From positions 26,167,716-26,231,715 of the forward strand of contig OX465587.1 in NCBI GenBank assembly GCA_950022655.1: a stretch of 64,000 bases of DNA, in the 5' to 3' direction. The position numbers and the translations under genes are program-made. Shown piece by piece: positions 41,201 to 53,200 of this stretch. Source of the stretch: Alentia gelatinosa. Taxonomy: Eukaryota; Annelida; Polychaeta; Phyllodocida; Polynoidae. Positions within the stretch are counted from its first letter, which is position 1, and the number at the start of each line of letters is the position of its first letter. The notes beneath the pieces were generated by a model. That model saw nothing but the letters and a program-made list of their open reading frames with translations. It ran no database searches and was not told the DNA's origin.

Positions 41201-44200
41201 GTAATAATATAATGTGCATATTCCCGGAAGAAATATCTTCAATGTATTATTTTGCGTCAATAAAGAAATTTTGAAAAAGAAATCCAGGAAGGAAGCCTAT
41301 AAAGTCTATGAGAGACAGTGGGCGTTCTGCATGGATCGGTAAGACCCGAACAGGTCCAGTCTTATCGGATCTGGAGGAGTCTGCTCCTGTCTTGCATGGT
41401 TAGAAAGTGTCAAGAAGAGTCTCTGGTTTTCAAATCTTTTTAAAAATCTGACTATGTTCGGTCTGCCCAGAAATGCTCTTGTGTCTTCAGTCTGCAATAA
41501 TCCCGAGCTTCACGGGTACATTGGGACCAATCAGCACACACTACCTGATCACGTGACTGCGCATACGAGCAGCAAAGCTCCGCGCTGGTTCTCCTCGCTA
41601 TTTTCATGCCCACAATTAGCACTAGTGCAGTCTTGTGGGACTTCCAGGGGCATTGTAACACCAGAGTGTTTAAGTACGTCTTATGGTCGCCAGGGCCTCA
41701 AGAACGAAAGAGAAATGGGCTGTGAATTGGTGTGTCCACTTGACGAGCCCACTAGCGGGTGACGTAGGAACCAGCGTACAGGACCTTGCCCCTAGAGCCT
41801 GCACTGCAGAGTATTTTTCCTGCGCTAATCGTAGGCCTGCATAAGGCCTGCCGTCCACCTACTACGATAGAAATTTAGACCTCCCGATATGGCACCGATA
41901 CAAAAAGCAAATATTGGAGACATATCAGGAAGGTGCAAAATCGTAGACATATGTCTAGACATGCCAATCCACCACACATCTTAATGGATTGTTTCCGGTG
42001 CCTAATCGCAGAAACGTGGTCAACTGCCCCGATATTAGGTGACCTTCCCACGTGATTTGGATCTTTTATCGGGAGGTACATCATAGACCATATCGGAGCC
42101 ATATCGTAGTAATTGGACGCCAGGACTTAAGCTAGCGAGGGGAACAAGCGTGTAAAAGCCCGATCATAAATAAACCTGGATTCGTTCCCAATTATACCGT
42201 TAAATAGCGTTTGAAATTCGCCTAACTTCCACAAAATGGTTTGGCGTTAAAGGCTGCTGCAGACTGTCTTCCCCATATCTCGTACCGCTCAGGACTTCAC
42301 CAGACTAAAACAGACAACAACAGACGAGTCTGGTCCCATCTGATCGTGTGTGATGGGCTTAAAACTCACAGCGCTGCCGTCCTTGGAGCGTGCCATCTTG
42401 AGGGGCTCGATGTCGTCCCAGTTCACCCGCCAAGCCTGCTCCCGCAGACCCGCCTCGAACCGGATCTTCCTGTCAAGAAAATAACAACTGTCATCGTAGC
42501 TTCGAGACAAACTTATTCAGAGACGATTGCAGCAAAGTACACTTCAATAGTAGCAAACAAGACATATAATGATATTCTTGCCTCGAATCCCCTTAGCTTT
42601 AGCATTAAGCCTCGTTCTTACTGGCCTATGGAAATGCTGTTTTGACCACGGGTATCTACGGTTTTTGTAGTGTTATATGCGCACACCGCCCTGGTGGCGT
42701 TTCTTGTAACTAACATATGTAAAAGTTGTCTGGGACTGCTACCAGTTACAGCCCGGTTACAGGAAGTGAAATCTGGTCATGCTTGAATACAACAGTTAAC
42801 AAGAAGATGAATCTACTTGTCTTTTATTAATCTAAGCCCAGAAGCTTTACAAAATGGTGTCAGAACTGAAGATGTCTTTCATTCATGCCCCAAAAGTGAA
42901 GACTGAAATGAAATCTGCCAGGTTTGATGTGTGACACTCAAAGATGCTCTGGGACTTTCTGTGAGTAGGCACTGATTTCTAATAAGTTTGGATCAAACTA
43001 GGCCCATCAACTAGCCTAGTCTAGCCTACTACTGACATTTCTGGGAACATTGATTGCAAAACTATATCCTGAAATATCATAAACATTGACTTTATATGAA
43101 TGCTGTAGATCTAGTGCCTAGGCCTGTCAGTACATATTGAAGAAAATGGCTACTGCTTCAGTAAAACCACCTGAAATCCTAAAAGTGGAAAGGGGTAACC
43201 CATCTCATTCTTGGATCCTATGGAAAAGAAAATTTGAAATCTACCTCAGGGCCACAGGCTCCAATGCAGAGGAGGGTGACAGGAAAATTGGTTTATTACT
43301 CCACCACATAGGGGATGAAGGGCTGGACATATTTGACAGTTTTGTTTTCAAGCCCCAAACTGATAACCCCATAGATGGACAACCACCTATCCCAGCAGAG
43401 GACCCTAATAATTATGACACAGTCATTGAAAAGTACACTGAGTATTTTGGTAAGAGGGATCTACAACTGTTGCTCAGGGAACAATTCTGGCTTCATCTCA
43501 AGAGGGGGGCCTCCCAAACATTGGAGTCATGGGTGCTAGCAGTAAAGAAGTTTGCCACAGAATGTAAATTCCCGAAAGACTATATGGAGCAGGCAGTACG
43601 AGACAAGTTAACATTCTCATGTACAGAAGAGTCATCGAAAGCAAAGCTGTATGATGTTGGCACAGGGCTGACATTGGACAGAACTGTCGAGATCCTGTAC
43701 CAAAAAGAAACTACTAGATACGAACTCCAAGAGTCGAAGAGTGCGAACATTGATGTAGTGCGCAGCAGGTTCAAGAAAAGCAGCTTAAGCAAGTCAGCAG
43801 ATAAAAAAGCGAAAACCGGCGACAGAATCAAGTGTGGATATTGTGGAAGCGAGCACATGAAAGGCAAAAAGAACTGTCCTGCAAAAAGTCACACTTGTGA
43901 GAAGTGTAAATTAAAGGGTCATTACTCAAAGGTTTGCCGCACGTCTAAATCTCGGGTTCTCAAGTCGTCGAGGGAGAGAAGGACGATAGTTCCGATGACA
44001 ACGAATCACACATATTCATTGGCAGCGTGACGACTAGCCAAGTAAATGTGACGTCATCCAAAAGCACTCCAGATGACAAACCGACTGATTCAAGTAAAGG
44101 CTGGTATATAAAGCTCAAGGCTGGTCCAGATATCCTATCATGGTACATAGACTCAGGAGCTGAGATATCGGTGATGCCCGACACGCTCTACAAGAAGTCA

Positions 44201-47200
44201 TACGGTGATATTCAGCCAACTAGACGCACACTGTTTGCTACAGGCGAGCATCAATTACAGACACTGGGATGTGCTCATATGGAGTTAAGACGTGGAGACT
44301 CTACAATCCTCGAAGATGTTTATGTAGTAAAAGGCGTTAAGTCGCTACTCCTCGGACAACCCGCAATTGAGAAATTAGGACTGATACCTAACATACCTGG
44401 TGCATACAGGATCAGAGCCGTGAACAGTGATAGTCCTGAATTGGACACAAAGGATAAGGTCATCAAAGCCTACCCAAAACTCTTCAATGGACTCGGTAAG
44501 CTCAAAGGTGAATACACTATCCGACTCAAGGACGACGCAAAACCTTTCTGCCTCTATACTCCACGCAGGGTACCATTACCTCTTATGAAGAAGGTAGAAG
44601 AGGAAATCGCAGCACTTGTGAAGTCAGAAGTGATCGTGCCTGTAGATGAACTGACAGACTGGTGCGCACCTATGGTGGTCGTACCAAAGCCAAACGGGAA
44701 AGTACGATTATGTGTGGACTTGACTAAACTCAATGAAGGAGTCCGTCGTGAACTCTATGTGATGAAAAAAGTAGAAGAGACCCTTGGGAGTATATCAAGT
44801 GGAAGTGTGTTCTCGAAGCTGGATGCTAATTCTGGCTTCCACCAAGTTTTACTGACCGATGAAAGTGCGAAGCTTACAACATTCATAACACCTTTTGGTA
44901 GATATATGTTCAGACGGCTACCCTACGGAATCTCATCTGCACCTGAGCACTTCCAAAAGAGAATGGACAAAGAACTGACAGGCCTACAAGGAGTGTTGTG
45001 TCACATGGATGATATCCTCGTGATCGGCAAAGACAAACAAGAGCACGATGAACGACTGACTAAAGTACTGAACCGACTGCAAGACAGCAGGATCACCTTA
45101 AATAAGGACAAGTGTGTCTTCGCCTGAAACAAACTTCACTACCTTGGTCAGGTGATAGATGCAGATGGAATCAAGAAAGACCCAGCGAAGGTCAAAGCGA
45201 TCATTGACATGCCTGAGCCCAAAGATGTCCCAGATGTCAGACGATTCCTTGGCATGGTCAATCAGCAAATGAAGTTCCTAGAGAATCTTGCAGAAGTAAC
45301 AAAACCTATCAGAGATCTCCTTAAAAAGGATTCCGAATGGACTTGGGATCTCCCACAAAAAGCAGCGTTCAACAAACTGAAGCAAATGCTGGCTTTCGAC
45401 AAAGCCCTTGCTTTATACGACCCGGAAAAAGAGACAATCATATCTGCAGATGCAAGTAGTTATGGTGTAGGGGCCGTGATCAGACAACGCCAGAAAGATG
45501 GGAATCTCAAGGCAGTTGCTTATGACAGTAGATCAATGACAAAAACGGAGGGCAGATATGCTCAAATTGAGAAAGAAGCATTGGCGACCACATGGGCACT
45601 TGAACACTGGAGTGATCTCCTTATTGGCATGAAGTTTCATGTGGAAACCGACCATAAGCCGTTAGTGCCACTATTCTCAACCAATTTGATCGACGAACTA
45701 CCAATCAGGATCCAACGATTCAGACTCAGACTGATGAGATTTGACTTCACAATCAGTCATGTTCCTGGAAAACTCCTAACCACAGCAGATGCTCTCTCGC
45801 GGGCACCACATGAAGAGTCAAGAAGCGATCAGCAAGCAGTGGATCTTCAACATGAAGTTGAGGCATATGTGAATGCTGTCATGGTATGCCTTCCAGCATC
45901 AGATAAACGTCTAGATGAGATCCGCCAAGCACTAAAAGAGGATGAGACACTGAGTGTTGTCATACACCATGTAGAACATGGATGGCCAGAAGCTAGACGT
46001 GACATATCTGGTCCACTTGTGAAATACTGGACTGAAAGAGGGAACCTCTCTCTACATGAAGGGTTACTACTACATGGTAGACAACTCATTGTGCCAGCTA
46101 GCCTGAGAGTTGATGTCTTATGAAAACTGCATGAGGGTCACCAAGGACTAACCAAGACTAGAGCCAATGTCAGCTCCTCAGTATGGTGGCCTGGAATAAC
46201 CAAAGATGTTGAGAAGACAGTGAAAAATTGTGTCACTTGTGAGAAGCATAGGAGAGAACGGGTCGAACCTATGAAAGGAACAGAATTCCCTGAACGTCCT
46301 TGGTCAAGAGTGGCAGCCGATTTTTTCTATCATAAAGGGCTGACATACCTACTTCTCGTTGACTATTACTCAAGAGACATTGAGGTGTGTCAAGTGACTA
46401 AAAATGTTGATTCGGCTGAGACCATCGCTAAAATGAAGAGGATGTTCTACCATCAAGGCATTCCTGATATTCTGTTTAGTGATAACGGACCACAGTTCGC
46501 GTCAGCAGAGTTCAAACGCTTTGCAGATCACTACAAATTTGAACACCTTACATCATCTCCAAGATATCCTCAGTCAAATGGTGAGGTAGAGAGAACTGTT
46601 CAAACCATGAAGCCAATCTTGAAGAAGACAGACGATGAATACCTTGGCCTTCTCTCATACAGGCATACACCATTGCAAAATGGATTTTCACCAGCCCAGC
46701 TCAACATCGGGCGTAAGTTGAAAACCAGAGTTCCAATTCACCCGGATGAACTGAGACCCTGTACACCTGATGCCGATCTTGTCAGGAGGAGAGAGAGAGA
46801 CTATAGGAAACAAATGCGTATCAACTATGATCGTCGTCACAGAGCCACTGAAGCCAATGAGTTATCGCCTGGAGACAGAGCATGGCTTCCAGACCTGAAA
46901 GTGGAAGGAAGGGTTGTTGGCAAAGCACAGAGCCCTAGGTCATATATCATATCAACACCAAATGGACTAGTGAGACGGAATCGACGGATGACCAGAAACC
47001 TAGGCCCTGGTCCCAATATACCACCAGTTCACCAGAGTGATCCAGCCGCAACTACAAGAGTGGTTACACCAACTATTACTCGTCCACAACCTGTGGAGAT
47101 CACTGATGCCCATCCAGTGGTCACTTCACCAACTCCTGATCGAGGTGCCACCCCTAGCGTACCTTATCCGGAACCGAGAAGATCTAAGCAACAGAGATCT

Positions 47201-50200
47201 GCTCCTAAAAGACTGATAGAAGAATACTAATGACTCTTCTCTTTCAGATTACTTATTATATTACTTTATAAGTTAGAAAGCATTTAAAGTTACCAAAGAA
47301 CATTTGATCTTATTATTTCATATTCAAAGACAATGAACAGTCCATTTACTTACAGAGACTTTCATATACATATTGACTTATAAGAGACTTATAGAGTTAC
47401 TAGTATATCATAGTAGTTATCTCATATATGAAAAACTTTGAGAAATAGTATTATCTAAACGATAAATCTCTTGCAAAGGGAGATGTAGTGTTATATGCGC
47501 ACACCGCCCTGGTGGCGTTTCTTGTAACTAACATATGTAAAAGTTGTCTGGGACTGCTACCAGTTACAGCCCGGTTACAGGAAGTGAAATCTGGTCATGC
47601 TTGAATACAACAGTTAACAAGAAGATGAATCTACTTGTCTTTTATTAATCTAAGCCCAGAAGCTTTACAAGAGTTTTAGTGCGGCCACTTTGGCTCCTTT
47701 AAATCATTTGCTTTTACATGCTTCCATTGGTTAACCATATTAGAAAAAAACACCTTAGTACATACAGAACATGGTCAGTACGCCAACTAAAATAATACAA
47801 GGCCAACTATGTTATTTGGTACTGCTCTACTGAATATATATGTATACACCTCCATGAAAACATTTCTCCATGAAAACATTTCTATAAGGACGAAATAGGT
47901 TAGGCAAACCGCCACTTTGCATGTAACTGTGTACTATCCTTTATCTCATCCCTGGTGCAAGTTTTACCATAGGAATAACATATGATAACTCACAAGGCTA
48001 TGCCATGGTCGTGGTATAGTAATTGTAGTTAACGTCAAAATCGACTGGCCAATCAGCGGTCAGGATTTGGGAAAGACATCAATATGGAGATTTATGTTTG
48101 TGTAAATACGGTTCACCAGCAGTGCCAAATAACATAGATAAAAGTTTTCGAGAGTAAAGTTGATCGCACGATCTCTGCATATATTGATAAGAAGTTCTGT
48201 TTCCTCATAGTTGTTGAACATCATGTTTGATACAGATAGATTTTCATTCATTTCAATATATATATATGAGGAAAATAATATGCAAAAAGGAAAAGGTGTG
48301 CTTTCTTTTTCTGTCCAGTCTGCTTTAGGTTATAGAGCTATTTTTATATCCTTATATTATCCCTATATATTCTAGGTATTTTGTAATTTGCATAAGTTTC
48401 CATTGATTATTTCATATGTTTTCCCAGGCAAATGCATTACCGATACACACTCATACGCACAGATACGCTAGGACCATCAAACATGCTTGATTGTTATGCC
48501 AGGCGTCCACCTACTATGATAGAAATTTAGACCTACCGATGTGGCACCGATACAAAAGCAAATATCGGAGACATATCGGGAAGGTGCAAAGCCGTAGACA
48601 TATGTCTAGACATGCCAATCCACCATGCATCTTAATGGGTGTTTTCAATGCCTAATCGCAGAAACGTGGTCAACTGCCCCGATATTAGGTGACCTTCCCA
48701 CGTGATTTGGATCTTTTATCGGGAGGTACATCGTAGACCATATCGGAGCCATATCGTAGTAATTGGACGCCAGGACTTAAGCTAGCAAGGGGAACAAGCG
48801 TGTAAAAGCCCGATCATAAATAAACCTGGATTCGTTCCCAATTATACCGTTAACTTCCACAAAATGGTTTGGCGTTAAAGGCTGCTGCAGACTGTCTTCC
48901 CCATATCAACTGCCCCGATATAAGGTGACCTTCCGACGCGATTTTTATTTTCTATTGGGAGGTGCATCGTAGACCAAATCGGTGCCATATCGTAGTAGGT
49001 GGACGCCGGGCCTAATAGACACCCTGCGATATGGATTTTTTTATCGGGAGCGGGCTCCTCACGCATTGGTGGGCATCAGTGCGTATCCGTCTGTATCGCT
49101 AGGATCATTATAAACCTTATAAATTTTGTATCGGGTGGTCAAAATTGGTGTGTATCGGGAGCCCGGTGGACACCCCCGCATCGAGGAGAACCCAGCACTG
49201 GCCGTTCTAGGAGAACCGGGACCAAGCAGAGCCCGGTCCCAATTTCTCCCGATCTCAGGACTGCAAATACGGCTTTTTGGAACTCTTGAATGATTCCAAT
49301 CATATATTCTTGAGAGGGTGCCGGGTTCTCAGTGGTACCGGGTCCTCTCGTATTCCTCTGGGACAAACTCAGCATTTGCAAACCTTATAGGCCTTTAAAC
49401 GTTCTATGATAACTTTAAGAATCAGTAGTGTTACATATTGTAAAGTACAGTACCTCATTTTATCTAATCTCATTCTAGCACCACTTTTTTACCATTTATT
49501 TACTTGTTATGATGGATTGTGATATTTCTACAACAACCAAAATGTTTGGTCAGTGCCATCGATATGAGCAACTCAATAAAAGGAATAAAATAAAATAATT
49601 GAGAAATAACAATATAAATACGTTTAGTGAAAACGAACAGCCTACCTGTATGCGACCATGGTGATCATAATGCCGATTATGACGCTGACGAGCGGGATGA
49701 CGATAGAGACGGCGATTATCCAGTTATCTGCTGTAAGCAGAAATCAAACCGAATCGTAGAAACCATTACTGAAATATCCACCTTCATTATATACATATTC
49801 ATTTTAAATATTATTGAAATAAATATCTACAAGAATCACCCATATCCAATTCAAACGGTCATTGGTGATATATAATGCCAGGCCTTTCTTTCCGATCCTT
49901 ACCTCGTAACGTTGACTTTATTTTACCAGGACATAGTTTCCCTCTATTCCTCTTATTCCTTTTCTCAATATCCTCTACCCAGTTCACTACCACATCTCAT
50001 CTTATTTCGATCTTGTGTTGATGGAGGGTAGTATTTCCATCCCAAATTTGATATAATTGTAGCAAATCACTGGTCGCTGAGAGTGTGTGACCACTCTCCG
50101 TGAAGCGGCAGTCCACCAGTGGCTGAGACAACAGTCGCTACCTTGTGCTAATGCCTCAGCACGGGTGGGTTCGGATTGAATCTGGGAAAGGTAGGGAGAC

Positions 50201-53200
50201 GCGGAATCTACAACCTAGCACTTAACTACGGACACAAGACCAGACTCCGGACTATTTAGATACAAAGCCTTTATTTATGTATCTCGTTACAGTAGGTTGG
50301 TGCTGCAGGGCACCAACTATCTTGGGAAGCGATTCGGGTCTCTTCACCATTGAAAAGTCCCAAAGAAACCTAACCAACATATGAGTCTCCAGGCGTTCAC
50401 TCGACTGAGAGGCACTGCGAGAAGACCTATCGACCCGCTGCAGACTCAGTCCTTATATACAGACTGAGTTACATAATGCGGGCGACCCCGTAGTATTTGC
50501 ATACACAGGTCCGCCGGCCTTACCGCACAACAGGGATCGGCACTCGCGCCATCTAGCGTAAAGTGAAAACAACACTTCACGACTACCCTGACCCCTACAT
50601 AATCTATATTTCTGAATAATCAATGAATAAATACTTGTGATGTGAGTGCTCGAGTTTTAGATACAACGAGCGAGCCATAATGAAAGACCATCCTCTGTGG
50701 TGAATTACATGCTAATAAAAAGAGAGATCGCTACAAATTACAAAGATCACTTACCTTCTTCCACGCAGAGCTCTCCCCTGAAGCCGCAAGGGGGCGTGTC
50801 GGGCGGGGCCAAGTCCCAGCCCACGTTGCCGCCGGGCCAGCGTGGAGGACGCACACGCGTGTTGAAGTTCTGTGGACAAACACAAATCACCATGGTTACT
50901 GACCCCCCCACATCACACCAGAGACAATTTATGGACATTATAACATAGAAACGTTGATTGATATTCCAGAAAATCATGTGAAATTGAGAATGAAAGAAAT
51001 GATTATATCATAGATATCCGACCGAGAAGGAAGGGTAGCGATGGTATCTCATATGATGGCGCTACTCTGGAAGTATCATATGACCATGCCATGTACAAGT
51101 CAAAGAGGCATGTACAACTCAAAGAGGGTGTGCTGGTTACTCATACCAACATGTCTCATCGACAGACCTATAAGGCCTGGCGTCCACCTACTACGATAGA
51201 AATTTAGACCTACCGATATGGCACCGATACAAAAAGCAAATATCGGAGACATATCGGGAAGGTGCAAAATCGTAGACATATGTCTAGACATGACAATCCA
51301 CCATGCATTGTATGGGTTTTTTATCGGTGTCTGATCGCAGAAACGTGGTCAATTGCCCCGATATTAGGTGACCTTCCGACGCGATTTAGATTTTTTATCG
51401 GAAAGTGCATCGTAGACCATATCGGAGCCATATCGTAGTAGGTGGATGCCGGGGCTAAGGCCTGAAGTCCACCTACTTCGATAGACATTTAATACCTCCC
51501 GATGTACCACGTTAGCTACAATCCCATGTGTCCATGACCCACGGGTTCTTTTACCCCTTTGCCCTCCCTGCCTTTGAACAGCACCGTGTGATTTTATCAT
51601 GAGCCTCCACATGAAAATTACTTCCCCCAACTCATAAATACATTGGTTTTATTCTGGTTTTGCACTCCAAGGAATACATGCACCTGACTAAAAATATCAG
51701 TCAGGTTGAATAAATGTCATTACTTATTATTATGAGTTTATGATATTCCACAATACCTCCTTTGCTTACTGAGTTTATAATCTCCTTTGCTTACAGAATG
51801 GAATGCCTTGGTTTCCTTTCAAAACTTGAGCGAACGGTGACTAAGCGTGTACATCGAATGCTAGTACGACTGCACCATTTTTTTTAATTGAAAAATAATC
51901 AGAATTGATAATTCTGACACTTCTTAAAACATGAAAAATTTAGAAATCAATTTTTTTTTTCAGAACTTGACTGTTATTTCAATTTTCTCTCAAAAGTTTG
52001 CCTGTAATGAGAGGGAAACATCAAATTAAAAACCATCCTCTCACAAACCACACTACCTCCTCGAATACGGGTTTCCAGCGCAACCTATTGGCATGGGTTT
52101 AAATGGAACCCATAGTACAAGATGATCAACATGTTTTATAAGACAGTGCTGTCATTAAAAGCAGTTGATCAGAATATAAACAAGGTTACGCCAGCATTGT
52201 TTAAAACAACGAAGCGCCTTAAATGGAATTCGAAGTTAAATGTATCATCAAGGTCATATCTCAATTTGAATTTCAAGTTATTCCAGGGGAGTAAAACGCT
52301 CCTTGTTTCAGTCGACAAACATACTCACGCGAAGACCTTCAAGCTGAAAATATAGAGATATTGAGAGTAAGTATACAACCTTCCAACGGAATACTCTCAA
52401 TTGTCCACTAGGTGGTTCCTGGTGCGACTGGCTTGCGTGAAGGTACATATATGTTATTTCTTGGTGTTTCGCATATTATGGTATGTGCATTTTCAAAATA
52501 TTGTATTCATATCTATTTTCACAATAGTTAATCATCCTGACTATTCTATATTCTAGCTCGCGCTCTCTGCTGATATGTGAAGTGTAGGCCTTTGGATGCA
52601 AGCTACGATCACCTCATCCTGCCATCCTAACCATCTCAAAAACACTCATGTTCATATATTGGATCTGGTATCGTAGCAATTGCAAACGTGAAGCAAAGGC
52701 AATTGCATAGATGGCCTTCACCCAGTTATCTTTTACTCGTCCTTTATTTAATCCTTTATTTATTGGTGTTATCGCATTTCATCATTTTACTCCCTCTAAT
52801 TATCCCAACGGAAAAGTAGGGAGTTTGTAATTCACCGGGCGGAGATTACGGGTGCTCGCAATCTCTGGCTTGTACACAGAGTGGAGATTATTTCTGTACA
52901 AAAATGTGCGAGGGAGATGGGTGGTCACATTGTTTTTTCTTTGATAATTCAACTTTGCAATGCTGAATGATAAATATAATATGATTGTATCTTAGATACA
53001 AAAAAAGAGCGGTTGTAATCCGCGAGGACTGGACTCTACGTATCATCCTGGCATTCGCTCGGTCTAGTCCTCGGAGATTACAGCCGCTTGCAGATCTGAT
53101 TAACATTTTGTATTTATTAAACTCACGTTATCCATGACCCCTTGGCTTATTATGGCCGACCTTTTGTCAACATTAGTTTTTAACCCCCGTCCTTTTACCG

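Larger units (their letters stand above)
42666..47669 (+). mobile_element. Ty3/gypsy LTR retrotransposon, 5.0 kb, in a guanylate cyclase intron
   Basis: Two 186-bp LTRs that look identical (42666-42851 and 47484-47669) enclose a primer-binding site, gag, pol and a polypurine tract. Domain order protease, reverse transcriptase, RNase H, integrase is that of Ty3/gypsy. Identical LTRs imply recent insertion, yet pol has two in-frame TGA codons. No 5-bp target duplication is evident: the bases before the left LTR (GTTTT) differ from those after the right LTR (AGAGT). It lies antisense to the host gene. The short LTRs and 5-kb size resemble Mag-lineage elements, including the Steamer type known from bivalves; this placement is a guess without a tree. 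Confidence 0.95.

Noticed and set aside
45125..46123. TGA codons as selenocysteine or an alternative genetic code
   Set aside because: Host genes in the window use TGA nowhere internally, and retrotransposon pol has no selenoprotein precedent known to me; point mutation is simpler.
49139..49381. 80-codon ORFs on both strands near 49000-49390
   Set aside because: They lie in MITE-derived sequence rich in ATCGGGAG phrases; the translation is compositionally odd and without domains.
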